64,000 nucleotides of DNA from Nephrocerus scutellatus (Eukaryota; Arthropoda; Insecta; Diptera; Pipunculidae), in contig OX352762.1 of NCBI GenBank assembly GCA_947095585.1, forward strand, positions 10,519,969-10,583,968, read 5' to 3'. Every line of letters starts with the position of its first letter. Position 1 is the stretch's first letter. Under the pieces are notes generated by a model that saw only the letters and a list, made by a program, of their open reading frames with translations, was not told the origin of the DNA and did no database searches. This document shows positions 12,363-22,869 of this stretch, piece by piece. A program made the translations under genes and the position numbers.

Positions 12363-12614
12363 CACTATTATGTATATGTAACCCTTCTTTTGTATAGATC
12401 CAACCTGAATTTCGAAACTCAACGTTCTTGCATTATTCTTCAAATTTATATTCCAACCACGAAAGACTTTTTTGTCTTTCATTTTTGCCCATACAAATTG
12501 GGATGACCCAGCTACCTATCTACCATATCTGTTGTAGAGTTTGGATTTAAAAAATTATCCATACGACTTTTTCTGCATATTGTTGAACTCGAAATATCTC
12601 CATTTCTTATGCAA

Positions 12615-12712
12615 GTACTGGTACGTTTATTATCTTATAGGTCAGCAACTTGGATGTTGTGGTTATGTTCCTGGTTTATATGAGTCTTGACTTTGTTGGC
12701 TTAAAGCAATCG
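12615..12712 (-). mobile_element. RTE-A internal fragment
   Basis: The segment 'cagcaacttggatgttgtgg' to 'ctttgttggcttaaagcaa' aligns with the RTE-A segment near 38540-38620 (thumb region). About 100 bp are retained and both ends are truncated. Confidence 0.7.
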
Positions 12713-13293
12713 ATCGCGTTTTTACTATCCTGCACTATTTTAAATTCTACCTGGATAGTAGGATCGCATGTCATAATGGCTTCTCTAATACCAAACAACT
12801 TCGCGTCTAAGATTTATATTTTATGTGGCAATAAGGAGACATACAGAGGAGGAGGAAATACTAAGAAAGCATCAATGTACTGATTAAAAGTATCGCTGTT
12901 CTTTTCATTTAACACAAGACTCAGAATTTATTTATGGAGACCTTTTTCTTTAGATTCAGGGGTTTTGCTAAAAAAATTACTATTTTTTTTCTTCAAATAT
13001 TACTGCATAATTATAGCAACAACTTGCATCAAATAAAGTTTCACTTATTGCTTTGATGGCCAGTCACAGCAGCCGATATATAACGTAAACGAAAACATTT
13101 ACATAACAATATGCCAGAATTATTGAACAACAAAATATACAAATAAATCAAAAAGAGAAGAACATTTTTTTTTCTTTCAAATTGTCATCAGCTTTTACCA
13201 AATTTTTTTACCACATACCACAATAACAAAAATTTTTTAAACTTAAAACAAAATCTGCCACTCATCAAAAATCCTACTTTAATTAAATTTCAG
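12713..13293. other. AT-rich stretch, probable intron
   Basis: No ORF of interest. The sequence ends in a pyrimidine-rich tract and ttcag at 13289-13293, which would serve the candidate exon that follows. Confidence 0.4.
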
Positions 13294-13363
13294 CCCCTCC
13301 GGAGACGGGTGTATTATACTCGCAGTGTCCTATTCTAATGAACGGCATTATATATGTAATTAG
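13294..13363 (+). CDS. Candidate 70-bp internal exon
   Basis: An acceptor (aaatttcag, AG at 13292-13293) precedes a stop-free stretch reading PPETGVLYSQCPILMNGIIY, then a donor tag|gtaaaag (GT at 13364). Codon use is coding-like and GC is clearly above the flanks. The exon would start after one base of a codon and end after two; the alternative donor tat|gtaatta (GT at 13356) gives phase 0, which fits the 19056 exon. The two other frames contain stops. I recognise no family. It would most simply be an upstream exon of the zinc-finger gene. Confidence 0.33.
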
Positions 13364-14039
13364 GTAAAAGAACTAAAAGTAAATAAAAAAATCAAATCTA
13401 AATCTTAATTTTTGTTTTATTGCAAATAATATTTAATGCATATGCCGATTTTTTATTATCTATAAATATAAATATTTGTTTCATAGTTTTTCCTTTGTAT
13501 CTATGCAGAAAATCATGATTATTTTTTTAAATTTTAATTTTTAGAAAATATTTCTACTCCTTATAGCATATTGACGAATGATTATGATTTAAAGTTTTTG
13601 TTTTTATTTAAATGAAGTAAACTTTAAAGTATAAAATGCATTGTTTTTTACGCTGGCTTTTGTATTTATATTATAACGATAAAAAAAAAATCAAAAATCT
13701 TTATTAAGCCCAACAAAAAGTTTTTTTGTTTTTTTTTTCAAAGTTTTAGGGCAGTCGTCGGCATTTTTTTTTTTTAATTAAAAATTTAATCATAATTGGT
13801 CAGAATTATTTTAATTAAATTTTTTTCTAGTAATTTATTATAATTTAAATATAAATTTTGACAGAAAGAAACGGGGAAAGAAATTAAAGGATTTGTTGGA
13901 ACGGTTCGATGAGTCTTTGAAGCCTTTTTGAATGTTGCTTCCATACTTTTAAGTTAAAGATAGCTTAGAAACAAAGAAACATTTCGATACCCTGTAGACC
14001 CCTTATACAGTGACCCGAGCATTAAAAAATAGGTCTTAG
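13364..14039. other. AT-rich stretch without recognisable gene
   Basis: Very A/T-rich with long T runs (13720-13780). Nothing supportable is seen. Confidence 0.5.
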
Positions 14040-14940
14040 GTTTACTGTACTTATACAGGGGTTTTTCAATTGGAACGCCCATTTTTTATCAATAAGATAT
14101 CTAGGCTACGCGTGAAAATAGCTGGGTTTTGTTGAAGTTTTCTTCAAAAATGTTTGCAAGTTATTAAAATTGCTTATCAAAGTTCGCGCTCGGTTGCTGC
14201 AACGTGCGCTATTCGGTCTCAGCGACGAAGCCTATTCCTTGTTCAACGGCTTCTTTTGTAAGCAAAATTGTCATGTATGTGCAAGTCAGCAATCCCTATC
14301 TATAAATGAATAGTCATGAGACTAACAAAAATTGACTATTTAGTGCGGTTTTCATGCTGGAGGGGTCATTGGGCAATATTTAATTTTAATGGTTCTGGCG
14401 ATGCAGTCACAGTCAATGGAGATCGCTACCGGACTGTTTTTAACCGAATACTTTTGGCATAAATTGAAAGAGGTTGATTTGGTTTCAAAAATTAAATAAT
14501 TATTTAATTAATCAAGTATTTCCGCATTTGTTTGATCTGCGGTCGTTTAAGACACACGCGTGCATAGACATCTCACCATTTCCTATCCCCAATTTCCTAA
14601 CACCCACGCTGTGCCAAGCATTATAAGGGGAGTGTGTGTACATCATAAAAAAAAGTCAATGTTCGATGAACGTGTTATCTCCAAAAATAGACCAGTCAAT
14701 TCGTATGATTTGACGCTTTTGGAGTTTTTTCTTTGAGGCTATATCAAGTCCTCGGTATATACCAATAAGTCAGATACGCTTGACGACGTTAGAACGAACA
14801 TCGAACGCGAAATTTCCCTCAATTCCGTCAAAAAACTACTAAGCTTTTCCTTTAGCGCCTCCACCAAAAATTTTCTCCGAATTCCGGGTATTTCGGGCTG
14901 ATGTCTTTTATTGAAGAATTCTAAAATTCTCGCTTACCTG
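14040..14940 (+). mobile_element. Mariner remnant, split by a retroelement end
   Basis: Plus-strand fragments match the rosa-type transposase: KQNCHV near 14268, VTVNGDRYRTVF (near 14410-14445, compare VTVNGERYRAMI in the other copies), then after an interruption FDERVISKNRPVN and DDVRTNIEREISLNS (14670-14830). Frames are shifted several times. The interruption at about 14510-14655 is the 3' end of a JOC retrotransposon. A possible terminal repeat starts near 14052 (caggggtttttcaatt) but its partner is not clear. Confidence 0.65.
14510..14655 (+). mobile_element. JOC 3'-end fragment inside the mariner remnant
   Basis: About 145 bp matching 7768-7900 of the JOC copy: 'tttccgcatttgtttgatct', 'cacccacgctgtgccaagca', then an A-run. 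It is a severely 5'-truncated insertion within transposase sequence, so it post-dates the mariner. Confidence 0.8.
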
Positions 14941-15094
14941 GTGTATCCCTAAACCAAAAGAAAATTCTTTATCTGCTTTTGGGTCTTAAAATTGCAATGG
15001 GTCTGCAAATATTTCTCAAGTGTCCAGCCTAACAAGCAAATTTTTTTCTTCACTATGTGAACATGGGGATAACACTTATAGATCTCATGGTTAT

Positions 15095-15478
15095 AGAGTC
15101 TATCTGATCATTCTTTCTTAAATATTGGTCCCATAATAATACTTCTTTGGATTTTGGTATTCTGATGATTACGAACATCATTCGAGACGATACTCCCAAT
15201 TTACCATTAATTATCTACTCTCTCAATCTGGTCCCCTGCAATGCCGATCTAAGTGAGTTCGAGGAAAGGTTAAGAATTTTAATTTTACTGGAGTATATCC
15301 CCAGTCATTCACAGTTTGCGTTTGCTGCCAAACCAGTCCTCATTTGATAAATTTCCATAATTCCATGAGCGAGTTGTAATGCTCCATCGCATTCAGCCTA
15401 ATTTTGCTGAATGCGCGCTCTGCATAAGATCACCAATCACCTCCTAGAAGAGTAGTGGTGATAGTATGCAGCCTATGC
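15095..15478 (-). mobile_element. Family B retroelement, 3'-side fragment of a split copy
   Basis: Aligns on the minus strand with 25420-25700 of the family B copy (the 'actcccaa...' block, then 'cgataga/tgcaacc' just upstream of the RT palm). The copy breaks off at about 15478 and resumes at about 17365, so the DNA between was inserted into it. Confidence 0.6.
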
Positions 15479-17365
15479 AGGATATCCAAGCTGCACTAAA
15501 ATCCCTGGAATCAGTCACGACAAATTCAATGTTAGCCCTTAACTAACAACCATCGCTCGTGCAGATGTCGGAGCAGTTCAATATCCACCTATGTTGGCTG
15601 CCGGGGAAGCTATATAGTGGGGCAAACTCGCCAAGCAAGAAACTACACTAACCTTCTTACCTGAATATAGTTCAATAGGCATACCAAGCGCTACAAGTAA
15701 ATTCTTGTTAAAGCGGAAATCAAATGTAAAAACTAACTGTAGGTGGTAAAACGGTACAACTTGCATAGCGACATAGCAGATCGGGCCAAGCTGGATCCGA
15801 AACGCTCCAAGTGTTTGATCTCGCAAAAAAGATCGCACATCGGTGTAGGTGTCATCATTGGACATTTTCTGATAGGCTGGCATGCAGCAAGACTTGGAGG
15901 CTTCTCTAATGACTTCTGCATGGATTAGAAAGGGGAGGAGGATGATACCATGGTCCATCTTCACTGTACTTGTCCAGCCTTCTCCCAAAAGCGTAAACTC
16001 CATATGAGAGCTTTCTTCTACAACGACACTACGGGTGACTGACACGAAGTGTTACCAAAACAAAACGCCACAGAATTTTTATTTTTTGATGAATTTAATT
16101 GAATCAAAGTAAAAAATTTTCACAAATATTTAAATTTTCGAATTGCATTAGCAGTTTTCGATTTGGCCACCCTTAGCCGCAATTATGGCCTTCAAACGGC
16201 CGACAAAGCTATTGCATGCAGCACGAAAGCGGCTCTTGATATGCTTGCTTTAGATGATCAACACTTTGGTATTTTTTTGTCCCAACCTTGCTGTTCAAAA
16301 TACTCCAAACCGAGAAATCTAGCGGATTTTCATCCGGTGAATTTAGTGACCATTAGGCAGTGGAAATGAACCGCGGAACGTTGTTTTTCAGCCAATCTTG
16401 ATTGACGCGCGCTTTATGACTCGGCGCCGAGTCCTGTTGAAATGTCCAGGCTATGCGCCCGAAGTGTTTTTGTGCCCAAGGCTTCAACCTCCTCCCCCCA
16501 ACACATGACATGGCAATCCGTTGGTCCAAATTTTCAGTAGAACGGCCGGGCAAGTAAATCCGGTCGTTTTGCTTGTTCACATATTGTTCAATAACGAACG
16601 GTGACTCATCGGAGAAAACCAAATTCGGCAAATCGCCACTTTCGTGCAAGCATAACAACTCCTTTGCTCTTTCCAGTCTAGCTTTTTTTTGAGCATCGGT
16701 GAGACCATGCGTTTTTTGGAATTTCAACGCCTTTAGTCCAAGATGATCTTTCAATATGTGCTGCATCCGTTCGAGCGAAATGTTTTTTCTGCCGGTACGG
16801 CGCGGATTCCGAGCCAATTTGAACTTCACCGGCGATGTTGCAGTGCGTTTCGGTCCACCACAATGGCGTTTTGCAATGTTGTCAGTATCGTTATAACGAT
16901 ATTTATGGTGCGATACACAAACATTTTATTCACATGCAGATGTTCTAACTGGTTAACAACCTGCGGCTGTGGTTTTCCAGCCAAATGTAGAGCAATCACA
17001 CTATTACTCTTGAATTCCATTGCGGATAACTTTTTTCTGAATATTTCCCACTAAAATGCTTTTGTACTCTTGTAAACAATGGAATGGACTGTCATTAGTG
17101 TAAATTTGAGCGCTCTGTCATCACTGGTTTGACAGCAATGACAGTCTAAAGAAGGTAACACTTCGTATCAGTCACCCGGTAATAATCTCATCAACATTGA
17201 CATTGGTAGTGCTTTACGCTTCATACGAAGCTCAAATTGGTTCTTCGGGTAGGTGGATCGAAATTATTCCTTATCCGTGTAGTATCACAATGAACCATTA
17301 CTGGTCAAAGTGTGTCGGTTTTACTTACAGCCACCTTAACCCAACATAGGTTAGCAGCCTTGCCG
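15478..17365 (+). mobile_element. LOA-2 3'-end insertion, itself carrying a mariner
   Basis: Plus-strand LOA-2 sequence: remnants of SQAALKSLES near 15490 (RNase H Asp block), EQFNIHLCWLPG near 15570, then the GHFLIGWHAARLG block near 15862-15900, matching 4020-4480. It is interrupted at 16031 by the maT element and continues after 17178 with the 3' end (GSALRF.. and NWFFG). Many stops are present. It sits inside a family B element. Confidence 0.65.
16031..17178 (-). mobile_element. DD37D (maT-type) mariner with matched inverted ends
   Basis: Terminal inverted repeats gggtgactgacacgaagtg (left) and cacttcgtatcagtcaccc (right) differ at one position. The minus-strand transposase has the HTH region (decayed), ISLERMQHILKDHLGLK, LVFSDESPFVIEQYVNKQN (first Asp), WTFQQDSAPSHKARVNQDWL (second Asp) and NSPDENPLDFSVW (third Asp); 37 residues separate the last two, as in the maT family. 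An in-frame stop lies between FISTA and the third Asp. Length is about 1.15 kb, a little short of a full element, and 'WGG' is changed. Inactive. Confidence 0.88.
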
Positions 17366-17560
17366 ATCGTCTTCGCTTAGTATTTCAAATTCTTCCGAAA
17401 AATTACACCTACGCAGCACATGACACTTCGCACCTTTGTAACTACTGGCTTTTATAACCCTACTACTTATTTGTTCCGAATACCTATCCTGCGAAATGAA
17501 CGCCATATAAACTCTCGATTGACACTTTTTCGAAAAAACGCCGACTATTTTTTTCGTTGA
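17365..17560 (-). mobile_element. Family B retroelement, 5'-side fragment of the split copy
   Basis: The block 'cgcagcacatgacacttcg' to 'tgacactttttcgaaaa' aligns with 25715-25870 of the family B copy (RT motif A/B region, minus strand). It continues directly from the fragment ending at 15478 once the LOA-2 plus maT insertion is removed. Confidence 0.65.
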
Positions 17561-19055
17561 ATTTGACTATTTGGTTGTTTTAAAAAAAAAAATCAAATCA
17601 AACAATGTATACAAAATAGAGAATTTTTATTTTTAAAGCTTCTTTTGCTTAAATGATTTATGATTTACGATTAATTCTTTTTCATTAGAGAGTTAATCAC
17701 TTTGTATCAAATTAGAATAACAAATTACGCATATATGTATTGAAATGATGAAATAATTAAAACACCAAATTCGCATTCCCCGTTTTTTGTTCTTCTAGTG
17801 CCACATATTAGGATATGTATCTGCATAATACATCCTCCTTGTTGTTAAACTTCACAAAAACCACACAAAATTCTATTTAATCTCGAATCGCAAATATAAA
17901 TCGTAGCAAAATAATCAAAAAATTGAATCGAATCGAATCGAATCGATCGAAAAGTTAAAAAATAAAGGAGTAAAATGTGAGTTGAATTTGTTTTAAATTT
18001 AAATCCACCAATTGCCAATAAAAATAACAATAATTACTGCAGCAAAAAAACAAAACAAAAAAATAAAAATAAAAAAAAGTTCTTTTCTTGAATTTGTTAG
18101 TCGTTTTTTGCTTTTTTTCTCTTAAATTAAATTTCTGTTGGTAATAAGTTTTGAGCCAGCTTCAGCCATTTTTTAGTTTTCTTATTCCGTTGCCCAATGC
18201 AAAAATCACTGTGAGAGTCTTTGACCTGAGAGTGCGCTCAGTGCGCAATGATCAAGAAGGTGTTGTGAGAAAAGATTGTGAGCTGATCTGCTTTTTTGTG
18301 CGTTTGCGTTTATTTTTTGCAGAATTACATAACATATAATATATCCTTGCTGTGCTTCTTTTTTCATATCGAGATATTAAAATAGTAAACAAAATTATAA
18401 ACAAAAAAGAGTAATAGAAATAGTTAATTGCTGCTTTTTAAGCTTCAATTTAATTTGTCATACACGAAAAACAAACAAACTTTTCCACCACCCACCCATA
18501 CCTATTAATCTACAAGGACGAAAGGATTATTATTGAATTGTATAACTTCTTCCTTTCTAAGGAGAAATGAAAAAAAAAATAAATAAAACTGTCAGTTCCA
18601 CTAACACCAAACACACACTCGTATTTTATTAAGTATTTATATATTCTATTGACAATAGAAAAATTATGTAATTTCTTCAACTAATAAACGACCATTAACT
18701 GTTAAATCTACACTCAATCACACACTCACATATACCTACACAGAAAAACCATACCTATATCAATGTACTATCTACAGATATCTAAAACGCAATATTATAA
18801 ACATATTTTGCGCTATTTGCAATTGTTTTCAAATATATACAACAACAACAAATCTCGATTTTTTTTATTTTTTCCACACTATGTATATTTTGATTTTGAT
18901 TTTCTCTGCGTTTTGTTCGTTTTGTATTAAATTAAAAAAAAAATGTTTTTTTGTTCTTTCGTTCATTTTCTTGTTTATCTTCCATTCAATAACAATTATT
19001 AATATTACTAATCGGATTTTGTTTTCTCTTTGTTTATTCCCAATTGCAATTGCAG
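17561..19055 (+). other. AT-rich intron sequence before the zinc-finger exon
   Basis: A/T runs and a short (GAATC)n at about 17925-17945. No upstream zinc-finger exon was found here. The last 35 bases form a pyrimidine-rich tract (tttctctttgtttattcc) leading to ttgcag at 19050-19055. Confidence 0.6.
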
Positions 19056-19140
19056 TTACTGGACACCCTCCCGGTGTGCCAAGATTTTAATAGATCTATG
19101 TGCAGTCGGTTAAATTGTAGATTCGTTCATTTAACTGAAG
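19056..19140 (+). CDS. CCCH zinc-finger protein (ZC3H10-like), internal exon with one finger
   Basis: This 85-bp exon follows a pyrimidine tract plus tgcag and ends at a strong donor, gaag|gtgagt. It reads LLDTLPVCQDFNRSMCSRLN followed by CRFVHLTE, so Cys8, Cys16, Cys21 and His25 form a C-x7-C-x4-C-x3-H finger. The last base (G) is the first base of a codon completed as GAC (Asp) by the exon at 22870, so phase agrees. The finger resembles the second finger of vertebrate ZC3H10 (CxDF..xCSRxNCRFxH); muscleblind fingers 2 and 4 share the same spacing but match less well. CCCH fingers of this kind bind single-stranded RNA. No start codon is present; upstream exons must exist. The identity rests on remembered family patterns, not on a search. 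Confidence 0.85.
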
Positions 19141-19344
19141 GTGAGTGTGATTTCGGAAACATAATAATTTTACATAAATAAATATAATAAATAATAATAA
19201 AAAAAAAAATGAATAATAAATTTAAAATTTTGAGAAGAAAACATTTTCCGAATATTAAAAACCATACTAACTGGCTGAGCGCGATTAGGTAGTTTTTCAG
19301 AACTTCTGTGTAACGGAAAAGTAATAAAATTCCGAAAAAACAAG

Positions 19345-20870
19345 GCATTGATACAAGATCCCAAACAAAATTTTAATCCCAATTACCAAAATCCTAATTA
19401 ACAAAAATCCCAATTAACAAAATCATAATTTACAAAAGTGCCAATTAACAACATCCCAATTTACAAAAATCTCAATTTAGAAAATCTCAATCAACAAAAT
19501 TCCTAATATACAAAATCCAAGTTTTCAAAAGCCCCATTTAAAAAATCCTAATTTACAAAATCCTAATTTACAAAAATCCCGATTAACAAAATCCCAATAT
19601 ACAAAAGTGCCAATTAACATAATCCCAATTTACAAAAATCCCAATTATTAACTAAATCCAAATTTAAAAATCCCAAGTAACAAAATCCTAATTCACAAAA
19701 TCCGAGTACACAAAATCCTAATTTACAAAAATCCCAATTAACAAAATCCCAATATACAAAAGTGCCAATTAACAAAATCATAATTTACAAAAGTGCCAAT
19801 TAACAACATCCCAATTTACAAAAATCTCAATTTAGAAAATCCCAATCAACAAAATTCCTAATATACAAAATCCAAGTTTTCAAAAGCCCCATTTGAAAAA
19901 TCCTAATTTACAAAATCCAAACACATAAAATCCTAATTTACAAAAAACTCAATAAACAAAATCCCAATATACAAAAGTGCTAATTAACATAATCTCAATT
20001 TACAAAAATCCCAATTATTAACTAAATCCAAACTTAAAAATCCCAAGTAACAAAATCCTAATTCACAAAATCCCAGTACACAAAATCCTAATTTACAAAA
20101 ATCCCAATTAACAAAATCCCAATATACTAAAGTGCCAATTAACAAATTCCCAATATACAAAAGTGCCAATTAACAAATTCCCAATTTACAAAAATCCCAA
20201 TTATTAACTAAATCCAAATTTAAAAATCCCAAGTAACAAAATCCTAATTCACAAAATCCCAGTACACAAAATCATAATTTACAAAAATCTCAATAAACAA
20301 AATCCCAATTTACAAAAGTGCCAATAAAAAAAATCCGAATTTACCAACTCTTAATTTACAAAAATCACAATTAATAACTAAATCCGAATTTAAAAATCCC
20401 AAGTAACAAAATTCTAATTCACAAAATCCCAATACCAAAAATTCTAATTTATAATATCCATATTTACAAAAATTTCAATTAACAAAATCCCAATTTACAA
20501 AAGTGCCAATTAACAACATCCCAATTTACAAACATCTCAATTTAGAAAATCCCAATCAACAAAATTCCCATTATACAAAATCCAAGTTTTCAAAATCCCC
20601 ATTTAAAAAATCCTAATTTACAAAAAACCCAATAAACAAAATTTCAATATACAAAAGTTTCAATTAACAAAATCCCAATTTACAAAACTGCTAATTAACA
20701 AAATCCCAATTTACAAAAATCCCAATTTACAAAAATCCCAATTATTAAGTAATTCCAAATTTAAAAATCCCAAGTAACAAAATCCTAATTCACAAATTCC
20801 CAGTACAGATACAAATCCTAATTTACAAACGTGCCAATTAACAAAATTCCAAATTACAGAATTCCAATGT
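19345..20870. repeat. 15-16-bp A/T satellite with ~355-bp higher-order period
   Basis: About 1.5 kb of a degenerate monomer resembling acaaaatcccaattt and taacaaaatcctaattt. A longer cassette starting gtgccaattaacaacatccc and containing 'ccaagttttcaaaa(g/t)cccc' recurs at 19438, 19793 and 20503: spacings of 355 and 710 bp (2 x 355). The array therefore grew by duplicating blocks of monomers. It starts about 205 bp after the donor of the zinc-finger exon. ORFs across it are repetitive translations (WDFCKLGF-type), not genes. Confidence 0.92.
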
Positions 20871-21192
20871 GATTGATATTCACACAGAAGATTTTTCCTT
20901 TTAAACATTTTTTTTGGCAAAACATTTGAAATTAAGTTTTTGTAAATTGGGATTTTGTATTTAGGATTTTGATTTTGGAACTTAACGACAGCCAACTCAA
21001 AAAACGCCAAATTTTACTTCTGTGCAAATACAAAGAGTACTAACGTTCATGCGATGGAAATAGAAACACTGAATAATAGTTATCTTATAAAATATCCTGA
21101 GTCAATAAAACTCTTTAGTAAAGCTTCACTAGCTACCCTGTGTCATATTGCACCAAAAAGTGTTTATGATTTTAATTTTATATTTTGTGCAT

Positions 21193-21238
21193 TGTACACA
21201 CGCTCAAGAATTTGCACCCTTATAAGCTAAGCACAGAA
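21193..21238 (-). mobile_element. JOC 3'-end fragment, inverted
   Basis: gtacacacgctcaag...cacccttataagctaagcacag is the reverse complement of the JOC 3' terminus (compare 7855-7897). It lies some 80 bp upstream of a plus-strand JOC body that itself lacks this end. Confidence 0.8.
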
Positions 21239-21317
21239 TGGAAGAAATTAAAGAGTATAAAAAAGGAGGAGGACATGAGTGTCTTGAGTTTCTGCGAAAA
21301 CACAGCCCTTAGCAATC

Positions 21318-22125
21318 AAAGTAAAGTTGTCGCACTCGATATTTCCAAGGCATTTGACAGAGTCTGGCATCAAGCTCTTTTGCCGAAAATGAATACCTAT
21401 GGAATTAATAAGCTTGTTTGGACAACTAACCGTTCCCGTTCAATTCAGGTCGTATTGGACGGTTTCAAATCCAATGTTCACCGCATAAACGCCGGTGTTC
21501 CCCAAGGCTCCGTTTTCTCTCCGACACTTTTTCTCATTTTCATTAATGTTAGATATGAAACCCACTATTTCTAATCCAATTCAGTCCTTTGCTGACGACA
21601 GCACTCTTAGCTTGGTGTTCGCGCTTTCTGCATGTCCTCTTCATTCTAAGTGGAACTTGAACAACAACGTATGTTAAGCACGTTAAATTCTGATATTGAC
21701 AGTATAACAAGGTGGGGAATATACAATAGAGTTGAGTTTAACGCTTCCGGAACCAAATGCATTCTTCTGTCGTCTAAGCGTAATTTAAAGCCACAACCTT
21801 TATCCATGAATGGATCCTGTATAAAAGAAACGGAAACTCGCAATACTCGGTATTTGCGTTAACAACAATCTCCGTTGGAAAGACCACATATTTGCACAAA
21901 TCGCTAAGAATGCTGCGAAATATTTAGGTTTTTTTGAAACAGTGCAAGCTGTACTTCACTCCCTTAGACCTGGCTACTATATTTTAAATGGATATATTCA
22001 CCCTAAACTTGAATACAACTGTATCGTCTGGACAAGTGCTCCCAAGACCCCATTGCATCTACTCGACAGAATTCAGAACTGCGCGATAAAACTTATTGGT
22101 CACAGTCGAATCGCTTGAACTCCAC
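21318..22125 (+). mobile_element. JOC retrotransposon RT fragment
   Basis: Begins in RT motif A (VVALDISKAFDRVWHQALLP), continues through INAGVPQGSVFSPTLFLIFI and, after a frameshift, SFADDSTL (near 21588-21611), then the thumb region (RWGIYNRVEFNASGTKCILL) and ends near 'tcgaatcgcttgaac'. A short deletion has removed part of the block after 'MNTYGINK'. It lacks 5' half and 3' end. Confidence 0.82.
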
Positions 22126-22660
22126 CACTGCCACTCTTTTATAGCTTTTTTCACAACCTTACTGTGGTATCAGCTGGGCTACTACCACAGCGATGATTAA
22201 TAAATGGAAAAGCAAACTTCGGCTGGTCCACTGGGATATGTTCCCCAGGGCTTAAACAATCCAAACGGTTAATCGGACCCTTTTCCTTTAAGGAAATCCT
22301 TGATCGAGACATGGATAGCATCAAAAAAACTAGTGAGCTTTCTCACAGGTCACTGTGGCTTGCAATATCATCATCATCATCATATTTGGCTCTAAAACCT
22401 CGGCCCGGCCCTGGCCTACCGGGCTTGCAATATCACCTTAGCAAAATTAATCTGGGCTCAAATTCAGAATGTAGGTTCTGCCTTGAGGAGGATAAGACAT
22501 CCGGGCACATCCTCTGTGATTGTCCAGGTTTGATCTGGTTAAGGAGACATATTTGTCGGCAGATTTGCGTAATTCTGCAACTATGGATATACTATCCATC
22601 ATCAGGAAGGTAGTACGTCTCTTAGATTAGTTACACCCTTCGATACAATCCGTCACAGTA
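22126..22660 (+). mobile_element. LOA-1 3'-end fragment
   Basis: Plus-strand match to the LOA-1 C-terminus at about 60170-60700: INKWKSKLRL near 22200, then (after the RTE-A stub) SKINLGSNSECRFCLEEDKT and GHILCDCPGLIWLRRHI, the Cys/His knuckle. The 3' UTR block 'gatacaatccgtcacagtat' matches 'gatacaatagatc...cggtgtcagt' near 60647. Stops occur early in the fragment. Confidence 0.75.
22371..22421 (-). mobile_element. 51-bp RTE-A stub with 14-bp target-site duplication
   Basis: Just the RTE-A 3' end (tcatcatcatatttggctct, then ggtccggccctggcc-like) inserted into the LOA-1 fragment. The 14-mer ggcttgcaatatca occurs at 22357-22370 and again at 22422-22435, immediately flanking the stub. Removing one copy and the stub restores continuous LOA-1 sequence. 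Confidence 0.9.
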
Positions 22661-22869
22661 TCAGCCAACTGGGCTAGGGTTTGTCTATTAAAAAATGTTA
22701 CAGCTGACAGAAAATTTGACAGAAAACAGAACGATATGTTCGTACGATACTGGTGATACTGGTGATATACAAACTTTTATATATAGATATAACAAATAAA
22801 TCTGACTATAAAATCTGACTAACAAAAAAACCTTTCTTTTTTCTTTTCTTTTCTCCTCGCCAAATCCAG

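Larger units (their letters stand above)
19141..22869 (+). other. Intron of the zinc-finger gene, filled with satellite and retroelements
   Basis: Bounded by gtgagt (19141) and a long T/C tract plus aaatccag (22861-22869), splitting a codon after its first base. The 3.7-kb intron separates two finger-coding exons and contains an A/T satellite (19345-20870), JOC fragments (21193-22125), a LOA-1 3' end (22126-22660) and a 51-bp RTE-A stub. Without those insertions the intron would be well under 1 kb. Confidence 0.85.

Noticed and set aside
15578..16045. 155-codon minus-strand ORF
   Set aside because: Antisense to LOA-2 RNase H and knuckle sequence; its composition does not fit a real protein.
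18151..18339. 62-codon ORF in the intron before the finger exon
   Set aside because: No acceptor/donor pair in a compatible phase and no recognisable motif.
19984..20169. Repetitive ORF (WDFCKLGFC-type) resembling a structural protein
   Set aside because: It is a translation of the 15-16-bp satellite; frames drift and stops recur.
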